From Rufibacter psychrotolerans (lineage in GTDB: Bacteria; Bacteroidota; Bacteroidia; Cytophagales; Hymenobacteraceae): a stretch of 64,000 nt of DNA. The notes below the pieces were generated by a model. That model saw only the letters and a program-made list of their open reading frames with translations, did no database searches and was not told where the DNA came from. The DNA lies in NCBI RefSeq assembly GCF_016924645.1, contig NZ_JAFFJV010000023.1, forward strand, positions 1 through 64,000, written 5' to 3'. Each line of letters begins with the position of its first letter. The stretch's first letter is position 1. Both the position numbers and the translations under genes were made by a program. This document shows, one piece after another, positions 27,502 to 35,665 of this stretch.

Positions 27502-30500
27502 AGTTCTATTACATTATCCTTCAGGTTCCAGTCAATCAGCAGGTGATTGGGGTCTATACCCACTTGTGAGGGCTTGTCTGGCACTGTCACCGTGATGGTC
27601 TGCTGTTTAGAATGAATGAAATGCTTCTGCAGGTAAAGCGGTTTGCCTAGTTCCTCCCCTGGTTTGGCAGGAGCGTAAATTCCTACTTCCATCCAATCCT
27701 TTAAAGGAACTTCCTTCTCCAACCCGGCTTCGCTTACCACCGTTTTGCGGGCTTGTACGTGGAAGCTCACCTGCCAAGTGCCTGCTTTGGTCTGCTTCAC
27801 AGTAATTTGGTTTGCCTTAAGGTCCCAGAAGGTGTTGGCCTTGAAGAGGTCGTGGAGCAGGTACTGGAGCGAGTCTGGGGTGGCCGCTTGCAGTTTCTGA
27901 TAGAGGTCAAGCGAAGTGGCGAACGGAACTTTGCCTGGGGGATGCTTTTGAAGCAAGCCTCGGAGCGCCCCGTTTACCTTGTCTTTACCGATGTACTGGC
28001 TCAGCGCATACAGCGCCATGGGGCCTTTGCGGTAACTTTGATACCAATCGTCGGCGTGCAGGAGCGGCAAGGCAGCTTTCGTCTGCGGGTTCTCGTACTC
28101 CTCCATCAAGAAATTTAACAGCTTTTTCTTGTGCGCTGGCCCGTAAGCTGCTTCCAGCACGCCCATGGCCGAGTACCAGGCAAGGCTCTCGGAAATCAGG
28201 CCGGCTCCCTCTACATAGGCTTGCTTGAGCTGGTTTCCCCACCACTGGTGCGCTACCTCGTGCGCCACCACGGCCGTCACCAGGTCAAAGCCACGCTCAT
28301 CCGCCTCCGGGTTCAGGAGGAAAAAGCTTTCCTCCGCTGTAATATTGATGGGCGCGGCGTGGTTCCCGAAACTGTACCCGGGATGCGCCACAAACCGAAG
28401 CTGACGGTGCGGGTAGGTCCCAAACTGCTTCGTGTAGTAGTCCAGCGAAGCAATTGCGCTCTTGACCATCCGCTCGGGGTTCTTTGTAAGCCCCGGCGGA
28501 TAGTAAATCTGGATGGAGACCTCCTGCCCCGAACCAGCCGATGGGTTTCGCCATTTCCCCTCCTGCACTGCGTAGTTTGCCGAAAAAAAGGCATATTCAT
28601 TCCGGATTGGCGCCTCTGTGGCGTAATGGAAGTAGCGGCGGCCGTCTTTGGTCCAGGTTCGGCGCAAAGTGCCCGGTGCCACTACATGCTGGTTGGCTTC
28701 GGTACCTACAGTGGCTTCAAAGCTGATTCGCTCGGGAAAAGTGGCATACCGTCGGGCGGCCACATCGTAAAGCGAGGCGGTGGCGGGCCGGGGTGCCAAA
28801 CCATATTGTTTTCGGGCGGCAGCCTCATCCAGTTCCCGGTAGGGCTGGTACCCGATGACTGGAAGCCACTCCATATTCCGGAAGTAGGTTCCATTTTCCC
28901 GCACCTGCGCATCGGCTCCGTTATTGGTAAAACCCTGGGAATTATAGGTTACCTGAAAGCGGAGGCGCAGCGAATCGCCGGGGTGAAGGGGTTTTGCCAG
29001 GGCGTACATACGGAAGCCGAGCTCCTCATCCAAGAGCACCTCCCTGGCGGGTCGGTCAATGTGAACCGATGTTGTTTCAACGCCCGTCCCCGGCGCCAGA
29101 TGCACCGAGTCAATGGGCACCTGGCTCTTATTCACCAGCAGGTAAGTGCCCGCAATCTCCACCTTCCGCTGGGAAGGGTACATTTCTACCTGCAGGTTTA
29201 CACCGGTGAGCAAAGGCTGGGGCATGTTCTGGTATAGCTTATAGCGATGCTCATAAGCCGCCCGTTGCGCCTCTAAGGCGGAGGAGTTGAGGTAGTCATG
29301 CCGCACGTTGGTGTTATAGAAGATATAGCCGCCCAACAGGAGAATCCCTTCTACCGCTACGGCCGTGGTCACCGCCGTGGTGCGGGTAAAGCGACGACGG
29401 GCCAACTGCAGCCGCGCCTTTACACTTTGTTCCTGGCCACGTACCCAAAACAACCTTGCCACTACCGCCAGCAGCAGCGCCCACGCTACCCAATAGGCTT
29501 TAAACCACAGCCAAGGCGCCACCGATGGGCCAAAACCGCCCATGCTGGTATATGACCATTTGGGGCTAGACCCGAATACCAGGAGCTTGTGTTCTAGCCC
29601 CAGACTCGGGGCATACATCAGGAGACCAAAAACAAGTAGCATCACCAAATGCCCCAGGTACTTTTGGTTGACCATCACGTGCACTACCAGCGCCAGCAGG
29701 GCAAAGAGCAGGCATTCTATTAACTGAAACCCGAAGAGCACTTTCAGGTACAGGCCTACCTCCACCTCGGCTCCGCCGATGCTGATTTGGGCCAGAATTC
29801 CGGAAAACAGCAGGAAAACGAGGCTGGCCACTAGCATGAAACTCAGCGATACATACTTGCTCAGGAAAAGCACCCATTCGGGCACCGGTGCCGCATTAGA
29901 AAGCTGGTGGAGGCCGCTTTCCCGTTCGCGCCAAACCAACTCGCCGGCGTAGAAAATGACGAGCAGGAAAATAACCATCCAGAACTTTCCGGGCTCGGTG
30001 AAGGGAGCCGCCAGAATCGTTAACACTTGGTCGGTTCTGGGCAGCATAGGAACGCCCTTGTTCTTTAGATTTCCGGGCATCGCCAGACCTACCACCAGCG
30101 CAATAAAACCCAACAGCAGCAACCCGGACTTGCCTTTTGCCAGTGCCCAGAAGGAGTTTGAAGTGAGAAGCTTCAACTGGTGCAGGTGGGTTTTGAAACC
30201 GAAGCTTCCCCGCCCCTGCGGCAACGATTCTGCTCTTTCCCAGGTCAGCCACGGCAGTGCAGCTTTTGTAGTAGTTGGCTGAAGGGTCTGTTTCCGTTTT
30301 TGGCCTGTTTCCGGTAAAATGAACTGAAAACGGAAATAGATGAGCACCAGCATACCCATCGCCAAGCCTAACCATAGAATACGGTTTGCCAGAAAGGCTC
30401 CCTCCAAGGTAAGAAGGCGTGTATTCGCCTCCAGAGGGCTCCATTCAAGGCTTAAATGGCTTAGTACTGGCGTAAAACCCATGGGATCCACGAGCGTTCC

Positions 30501-31115
30501 CCAATCTACGGGGCCCTTTATAACGCCCAACCCCTGCCCCACCCCGTAGGCCGCCACAAAAAGGAGAATACCACCCAGATAACTGGCCATGGCTTTGCGG
30601 GTAAGGGCCGCCATAGAAAACTGGATAGCTGTGGCGATAAAAGCGTTGGGCAACACCAGATAGAAGTAGGAACTGAGGTAGGCCGATAGCCGGAACGGAC
30701 CTAAGATTTCGGCCTCTATGCCAGTGCAATAAATAGTTAGGAAGATACCCGCCGGAATGCCCAGCAGGACGAGCACGTTGAGCAGAAAGGCTGCCAGAAA
30801 CCGCCCGCCCAGGTAGTTCCTTTTGCTGGCGGGCGAGGTGTAGGTGAGGGAGAACATGCCCGTCTGCACATCTCTCGCCGCCGCATCGCCCGCTACTGCC
30901 CCGCTCATCAACAGCCAGAAAACGCAGCATAAAACAGTGACAGCCGCAATAACAATGGGCGCATTCAGCAGGACATACCCTTCCCGCGCATCAGAAGCGT
31001 AGTTGGCCGTGAGGAAGAGGTACGCCAGCACGAACACGACCGCAAAGTACCCCCACGTAGACACCTGCCTGAGTTGGTAGGTAAACTCCAGGTGAAAAAT
31101 CTTCCGGAACTTCAT
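27498..31115 (-). CDS. ABC-2 permease fused to an M1-family aminopeptidase
   Basis: This encodes a 1205-residue fusion. Residues 1-570 hold about twelve hydrophobic helices in two ABC-2-type permease sets (the first starts FRKIFHLEFTYQLRQVSTWGYF), and residues about 630-1205 are an M1 zinc aminopeptidase-like domain with zinc motif HEVAHQWWGNQL and downstream Glu in LISESLAWY. The ATPase gene upstream overlaps it by four bases (ATGA), so the pair makes one transporter. The substrate is unknown. A translated dispersed-palindrome copy (FQFILPETGQK) lies near residue 270, and an odd NPSAGSGQ insertion lies near residue 860 in the peptidase part. The stop codon falls inside REP copy 4. Confidence 0.88.
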   Translation of the reverse strand: MKFRKIFHLEFTYQLRQVSTWGYFAVVFVLAYLFLTANYASDAREGYVLLNAPIVIAAVTVLCCVFWLLMSGAVAGDAAARDVQTGMFSLTYTSPASKRNYLGGRFLAAFLLNVLVLLGIPAGIFLTIYCTGIEAEILGPFRLSAYLSSYFYLVLPNAFIATAIQFSMAALTRKAMASYLGGILLFVAAYGVGQGLGVIKGPVDWGTLVDPMGFTPVLSHLSLEWSPLEANTRLLTLEGAFLANRILWLGLAMGMLVLIYFRFQFILPETGQKRKQTLQPTTTKAALPWLTWERAESLPQGRGSFGFKTHLHQLKLLTSNSFWALAKGKSGLLLLGFIALVVGLAMPGNLKNKGVPMLPRTDQVLTILAAPFTEPGKFWMVIFLLVIFYAGELVWRERESGLHQLSNAAPVPEWVLFLSKYVSLSFMLVASLVFLLFSGILAQISIGGAEVEVGLYLKVLFGFQLIECLLFALLALVVHVMVNQKYLGHLVMLLVFGLLMYAPSLGLEHKLLVFGSSPKWSYTSMGGFGPSVAPWLWFKAYWVAWALLLAVVARLFWVRGQEQSVKARLQLARRRFTRTTAVTTAVAVEGILLLGGYIFYNTNVRHDYLNSSALEAQRAAYEHRYKLYQNMPQPLLTGVNLQVEMYPSQRKVEIAGTYLLVNKSQVPIDSVHLAPGTGVETTSVHIDRPAREVLLDEELGFRMYALAKPLHPGDSLRLRFQVTYNSQGFTNNGADAQVRENGTYFRNMEWLPVIGYQPYRELDEAAARKQYGLAPRPATASLYDVAARRYATFPERISFEATVGTEANQHVVAPGTLRRTWTKDGRRYFHYATEAPIRNEYAFFSANYAVQEGKWRNPSAGSGQEVSIQIYYPPGLTKNPERMVKSAIASLDYYTKQFGTYPHRQLRFVAHPGYSFGNHAAPINITAEESFFLLNPEADERGFDLVTAVVAHEVAHQWWGNQLKQAYVEGAGLISESLAWYSAMGVLEAAYGPAHKKKLLNFLMEEYENPQTKAALPLLHADDWYQSYRKGPMALYALSQYIGKDKVNGALRGLLQKHPPGKVPFATSLDLYQKLQAATPDSLQYLLHDLFKANTFWDLKANQITVKQTKAGTWQVSFHVQARKTVVSEAGLEKEVPLKDWMEVGIYAPAKPGEELGKPLYLQKHFIHSKQQTITVTVPDKPSQVGIDPNHLLIDWNLKDNVIEL
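30297..30333. repeat. Dispersed palindrome inside the permease-peptidase gene
   Basis: It is read in frame as FQFILPETGQK in a loop after a hydrophobic helix. Confidence 0.55.
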
Positions 31116-32050
31116 GGCTGCACCTCCTCCACTTCTTTCAGCGTTGCGTGTTGCCCCTGCACCCCGGTCATGGCGCTGAAGTACACATCTTCCAGATCTG
31201 GGGCTACGGGCTCAAAACTGTTGCCGGGTTCAACCGGACTATACACGTGCACCAAGGTGCGCCCACCCAGGGACTTGGCAGAAATGACCTGGTGCTCCTG
31301 TGCTATGGCAGATAACTTATTTTTCTCAATGAGCGTGCGCCATACCTTCCCTCTCAACGAAGCCACCGCCTCGTGCGTCTGTGCCTCCAGCAGAATTCTG
31401 CCTTTGTTAATGATAGCCAGGTTGGTGCACAGTTCAGACACATCTTCCACGATGTGCGTGGAGAGAATCACCACACTGTTCTCGCCCAACTCACTTAGCA
31501 AATTCAAAAACCGGATGCGCTCGGCGGGGTCCAGTCCGGCCGTGGGTTCGTCCACAATCAAGAGTTTGGGATTGCCCAGCAGCGCCACCGCCACCCCGAA
31601 ACGTTGCCGCATGCCGCCCGAGTAGCCGCCCAGTTTCTGTTTGCGCTTGTCCCAGAGGTTGGTTTGTTTCAGCAGTCCCTCGGTCACTTCCTTGCGGGAG
31701 GCCCGGTTAGTAAAGCCTTTGAGCACCGCGAAGTAATCCAGCAATTCCTCAGCGGTGGCTTTGGGATACACCCCGAAATCCTGCGGCAAATAGCCGAGAC
31801 TCTGGCGCACTTCCTCCTTCTGGTTCACCACATCCAACTCTCCCAAGAATATCTGCCCGTGGTCCGGCTCCTGCAGCGTGGCCAAGGTGCGCATGAGCGT
31901 AGATTTGCCCGCCCCATTAGGCCCCAGTAAACCATACATGCCGGGCGGAATGGTCAGCGAAATGTTCGTCAAAGCCTGAACGCCGTTGGCATAGGTTTTA
32001 GAAACGTTCCTAATTAGCAGGCTCTCGGTGTGGTTTTCCATATTTTTCAT
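31112..32050 (-). CDS. ABC transporter ATP-binding protein
   Basis: This encodes a 312-residue ATPase partner of the following permease-peptidase fusion, with which it shares an ATGA overlap. Seen are Walker A GPNGAGKST, Q-loop, signature LGGYSGGMRQR, Walker B LLIVDEPTAGLDP, and the H-loop His in VILSTHIVEDV. The C-terminal 90 residues form an accessory region. An alternative ATG lies three codons in. Confidence 0.92.
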   Translation of the reverse strand: MKNMENHTESLLIRNVSKTYANGVQALTNISLTIPPGMYGLLGPNGAGKSTLMRTLATLQEPDHGQIFLGELDVVNQKEEVRQSLGYLPQDFGVYPKATAEELLDYFAVLKGFTNRASRKEVTEGLLKQTNLWDKRKQKLGGYSGGMRQRFGVAVALLGNPKLLIVDEPTAGLDPAERIRFLNLLSELGENSVVILSTHIVEDVSELCTNLAIINKGRILLEAQTHEAVASLRGKVWRTLIEKNKLSAIAQEHQVISAKSLGGRTLVHVYSPVEPGNSFEPVAPDLEDVYFSAMTGVQGQHATLKEVEEVQP

Positions 32051-32185
32051 GCTTGTGCAGTTGAATGTTTCCAGAGGTAGGTTTATTATTTCAGTTTTTG
32101 GTTCTGGCTTGTTTTTGGAGAATCATGCCAAATCCAGGTAGTTCACAGCCATTTAAAAGCAACTCTGATTCATTTAGCTAGTACC

Positions 32186-32309
32186 CCCTCGCTCGCCTCT
32201 GGCGAGTGTGAGTTACCCGCGGCCTCTGGCCGCTTGTCTGCAAATTCAATCCATTCCTTAGCGGCGGGACGCCGCCTAATGACTCACACTCGCCAGAGGC
32301 GAGCGAGGG
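32186..32309. repeat. Composite BIME/MITE-like element with 28-bp perfect inverted ends
   Basis: The ends 32186-32213 and 32282-32309 are exact reverse complements. Each end itself holds a small CTCGCC-TCT-GGCGAG hairpin, and the 68-base interior has two more hairpins built on GCGGCC/GGCCGC and GGCGGC/GCCGCC sequences. No coding capacity. The nested hairpins resemble REP-derived composite elements. Confidence 0.7.
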
Positions 32310-32544
32310 CTCTTTATGCAAGACCTGCCTTTGAGAAATCAGAATGACAATCCTTTTCCCGCTCCTTTCTTGGGTAAAAGAACCGACTTCCTAACTGAGC
32401 GCAAAAACTGATATGCAGCTACTAGAAACCAATCGACGAAGGTCGGCTTTTCATCCTTGAGGGCACTGGCAGGTTGGGGTTTGCCTTTCATAGATGAAGA
32501 AGAGGAACTGGTCGAGTAGAGGTACAGGGGCGGCGGGGAAAAGG

Positions 32545-32552
32545 TATCTTTG
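32545..32552 (+). promoter_or_regulatory. -7 promoter box abutting the LytS-family kinase gene
   Basis: TATCTTTG is followed by TTTT and then the ATG at 32557, so initiation at the usual distance would give a leaderless message. Confidence 0.4.
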
Positions 32553-32556
32553 TTTT

Positions 32557-33600
32557 ATGCAGAGAGTCAAAAAAATCTTCCGGCTGATTCACCTTTTCGT
32601 CTGGACGCTGTTCACCTTTTTGGTGGGCCTGCAATTACGGACGGATGACCAATCTTACTGGCTACCCCTAACAACAGGGTTTATGCTGACGGCTTTGTAT
32701 GTTTTTTACAGCCACTTCTATCTCCTGACCAAGTACTCAGGACAGAAAAAGAGGAAGGAGTATTTTCTAAAGCTGGCAGCAATTTTCTTCACCGGCCCTT
32801 TCCCATTCGTAATTTTACATCCTAAAACCTCTGGTACATGGGACCTGTTCTTGGGATATTATCCTGTAACGTTGTTGACCATAGTTCCCATTTTTCTCTT
32901 TCTCGGTTGGCTGGCCCGGGTCACCGAGACGCTGGTGCTGAATACCATCAGAAAAGAGCAGTTGGAGAAACAGGCGGCGGAAACAGAACTGCACTACCTG
33001 AAATCACAGATAAACCCCCACTTCCTCTTCAACACCCTCAACAACATCCACACGCTAGTCTACAAACAACTGCCCACGGCTCCTGAGGCCGTTTTGCGCC
33101 TGGCCTCCCTGATGCGTTACATGATTTATGAATCCAACGCGCCCACGGTGCCACTTACCCGGGAGATCAACTACCTGCAGGATTATATAGGCTTGCAGCA
33201 GCTCCGGTACAAAAACTCACCAGTGGTGGACCTGACTGTACACGGTACGCCGGAAACCTGTGAAATTGCTCCCCTGTTGTTCATTCACCTCCTGGAGAAC
33301 GCGTACAAACACAGTCCTGCCCGGCTGGAACCCGGCGCGATAAAGGTCAAGGTGGAAATAAAAGCTGATTCGCTTACCTTTCAAATTCAGAACCCAATTA
33401 GTACTAACCAGAAGAAGATGGAGGTAGAGGAACCCGGCGGTATCGGATTAGCCAATGTCCGGAAGAGGCTGCAATTACAATACCCGGGGCAACACCGCCT
33501 GGAGATCCATCACACCGGTGAAACGTTTGGGGTAAATCTGGAAATTAACGGTACGCACGCGCACATCCATGAAAGAGAAACTCAACTGCTACATCATTGA
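32557..33600 (+). CDS. LytS-family sensor histidine kinase
   Basis: This encodes a 347-residue membrane sensor kinase. Four hydrophobic segments lie in residues 1-140, followed by the His_kinase domain with phospho-His in LKSQINPHFLFNTLNNIHTLV and a reduced HATPase region ending GGIGLANVRKRLQLQY. The frame opens upstream at 32494, but that region overlaps the promoter box, so the ATG at 32557 is chosen. It overlaps the LytTR regulator by 32 bases, so the two form a two-component pair. Confidence 0.9.
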   Translation: MQRVKKIFRLIHLFVWTLFTFLVGLQLRTDDQSYWLPLTTGFMLTALYVFYSHFYLLTKYSGQKKRKEYFLKLAAIFFTGPFPFVILHPKTSGTWDLFLGYYPVTLLTIVPIFLFLGWLARVTETLVLNTIRKEQLEKQAAETELHYLKSQINPHFLFNTLNNIHTLVYKQLPTAPEAVLRLASLMRYMIYESNAPTVPLTREINYLQDYIGLQQLRYKNSPVVDLTVHGTPETCEIAPLLFIHLLENAYKHSPARLEPGAIKVKVEIKADSLTFQIQNPISTNQKKMEVEEPGGIGLANVRKRLQLQYPGQHRLEIHHTGETFGVNLEINGTHAHIHERETQLLHH

Positions 33601-34294
33601 TGACGAGCCTTTGGCCCAGGAGATTCTGGAAGAATACGTAGCCAAAGTTCCTTTCCTGGAATTGAAGGGCACCTTCATGAGTCCTTTGGAAGCAGCGGAA
33701 AACCTGAAAAAAGACAAACCAGACCTGCTCTTCTTGGACATCAACATGCCGGACCTGGATGGGCTCAGCTTCATCCCCTTGCTGAACCCCAAACCCATGA
33801 TCATCCTGACTACGGCTTACGACCAATATGCGCTCAAAGCCTTTGAGTTGGAGGTGAAGGACTATCTGGTGAAGCCTTTCTCTTTTGAGCGTTTTTACAA
33901 AGGGGTGCTAAGGCTGTACCAGGAACATAGCGCCAGTCAGGTACCTGCAAAGAAAGAAGTAACCGCCGAGTCTAAAAACGAGCCCGAGTACCTTTTCCTG
34001 AAGGTGGGTCACCGCATCCAGAAAGTTGCCATCCGGGACATCTTTTTCATAGAAGGAATGAAGGACTACCTCCGGGTGCATACCGTCCAGGAAAAGATCA
34101 TGACCCTCACCAGTTTCGCCAAACTGGAAGAACTGCTGCCGCCCCAGAATTTCGCGCGCGTACACCGGTCTTTTATGGTGGCCATTGACAAGATTGACCA
34201 CATTGAGAAAAACAGGATTAGCATCGGGGATCAAATCATCCCCATCAGTGATACCTACGCCGATGCATTTTATAGAAGGCTGAAGGGGATTTAA
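33569..34294 (+). CDS. LytTR-family response regulator
   Basis: This encodes a 241-residue regulator. The receiver domain has phospho-Asp in LLFLDINMPDLDG and the conserved Lys in YLVKPFSFERF. The C-terminal LytTR DNA-binding domain runs from about residue 137 (LFLKVGHRIQKV, IFFIEGMKDYLRVHT, FARVHRSFMVAIDKIDHIEKN). Its start overlaps the kinase gene. Targets are not evident, although the neighbouring ABC-peptidase operon is divergently placed. Confidence 0.93.
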   Translation: MKEKLNCYIIDDEPLAQEILEEYVAKVPFLELKGTFMSPLEAAENLKKDKPDLLFLDINMPDLDGLSFIPLLNPKPMIILTTAYDQYALKAFELEVKDYLVKPFSFERFYKGVLRLYQEHSASQVPAKKEVTAESKNEPEYLFLKVGHRIQKVAIRDIFFIEGMKDYLRVHTVQEKIMTLTSFAKLEELLPPQNFARVHRSFMVAIDKIDHIEKNRISIGDQIIPISDTYADAFYRRLKGI

Positions 34295-34457
34295 GTAGAA
34301 AGGTCCTTCCTAGCTTCCCTGTTATGATTGAAATTCCACTAGAAATAAGTAAGTGTTCATGATCATCGTAAAATCTGATACTATCTTACTAATGCTCCAC
34401 TAAAAAGATTTTGCTGTGGTTTGCTAGAGGTGAATGGGACGTTGTTTGCCTTTACTT

Positions 34458-34519
34458 CTGACAAAACGGGTGGAAAACGTACTTGCTCGCCTCACAGTGT
34501 TTTTCACCCGTTTTGCCAG
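34458..34519. terminator. Long imperfect hairpin between convergent genes
   Basis: Arms 34458-34478 and 34499-34519 pair over about 21 bases with two or three mismatches. It probably terminates both the regulator and the methyltransferase genes. Its right arm runs into a dispersed-palindrome half. Confidence 0.55.
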
Positions 34520-34554
34520 AAAAGACTCCAAAACAGCACATACCTTTGCTGTAG

Positions 34555-35475
34555 TTAGTTTGGTTTTTGCAGCAGAAGGGCGGTTTGGTGGTCGTGGGCT
34601 GCCGGGGTGACCGAGACTACCCTCGCGAACCTGGACCATTTCTTCACCAGGTACTCCCTATTGTAGAAGATCTGTGAGGCCGGGTCTGAGCAGATGGTGA
34701 AGTACACATACTCCTGCCCCTGCACCGTCTGCTTCTCATAAAACTGCCGCACCGCCTCCACGAAGTCACAGAACAAAGGATCGTCTTTATACTTAGTGAA
34801 CATCAGGTCCAGCGTGTGCTCGTCGTGAATGGTGAGATAGGCGTACCCACCTTTCCGCAGGATGCGTTTTATCTCCAGAAACCAGGCATCCGCCAGGTCG
34901 GTGATGTGCGTGAAAACCGAGCCGCAGTACACCAGGTCAAAAGAGTTGTCTTCAAAGGGCAGGTGCGGAGCCGTGGTATTAGTCAGGAAATAAAAAGGCT
35001 CCTCAAAGTTCTGCTGACACCAATTGATGTACTGAGCATTAATGTCACTGCCCCAGAGCTCAGTTTTACCTTGGGTGATAGGATAATGCCGTAACATGCG
35101 CCCGGCGGCGCAACCTAAATCCAGCACTTTGGTCAGGGTTTGGGGCGTTTCGTTCGCGTTTTTCAGGATATTTAGCATCACGCCCATGTCCTTTGCGCCG
35201 CCTTGCAGATATTCTTCCTCCCTTTCGGCGTAGCCTTCCCAATACTTTTGGGGAGGAACGGGCAAGCAGGAAGCAGAGGCTCTTTCGTCTTTCTCAACGG
35301 GTACCATATAGTCAGCGGTGGCCGTGTTGTAGGGCAACAATTTACCGGTGATGAAGGAGTTGTCCAGAATTCGGCCGTCCATGGGCAACAGGCGCTGCTT
35401 TACCATTCCTTCCACCAAGGGCTGCACCGCATTGCCCATTTTGGTTCTAACTGTGTGCTTGAGTTTTTGTATCAT
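34555..35475 (-). CDS. Class I SAM-dependent methyltransferase
   Basis: This encodes a 306-residue cytoplasmic methyltransferase. The SAM-binding motif is VLDLGCAAGRMLRHY at about residue 115, followed by an acidic LWGSDINAQYI, and the post-I motif LPFEDNSFDLVYCGSVFTHI is typical of Methyltransf_11/25 proteins. Substrate is unknown. It is separated from the upstream injection-system cluster by 190 bases with a dispersed palindrome. Confidence 0.88.
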   Translation of the reverse strand: MIQKLKHTVRTKMGNAVQPLVEGMVKQRLLPMDGRILDNSFITGKLLPYNTATADYMVPVEKDERASASCLPVPPQKYWEGYAEREEEYLQGGAKDMGVMLNILKNANETPQTLTKVLDLGCAAGRMLRHYPITQGKTELWGSDINAQYINWCQQNFEEPFYFLTNTTAPHLPFEDNSFDLVYCGSVFTHITDLADAWFLEIKRILRKGGYAYLTIHDEHTLDLMFTKYKDDPLFCDFVEAVRQFYEKQTVQGQEYVYFTICSDPASQIFYNREYLVKKWSRFARVVSVTPAAHDHQTALLLQKPN

Positions 35476-35618
35476 TTATTTGAATTAGTAGGTCTTTAAT
35501 AAAGGGGTTCCTCTTTTAGCTTATCACTCCTTTAGTTATACAATAATAGGGTTAAATACAATTTACTATTCAACTATCCCTACGTAACTCACTTACGGCG
35601 CAAACTTCCCGTTGCTGA

Positions 35619-35652
35619 TTTTGACCCGTTTTCCTGAAAACAGCCCTAAAAC
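35619..35652. repeat. Dispersed palindrome at the end of the eCIS operon
   Basis: TTTTGACCCGTTTTC and GAAAACAGCCCTAAAAC surround CT. It lies 13 bases past the dipeptidase stop and could terminate the whole operon. Confidence 0.65.
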
Positions 35653-35665
35653 AAGCTAACCAGCG

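Larger units (their letters stand above)
32051..32556. other. Intergenic region with a composite inverted-repeat element
   Basis: The gap between divergent genes carries a degraded dispersed palindrome (about 32096-32146), the 124-base element with perfect 28-bp inverted ends, and the LytS-family kinase promoter box near 32545. I see no gene in it. Confidence 0.5.
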
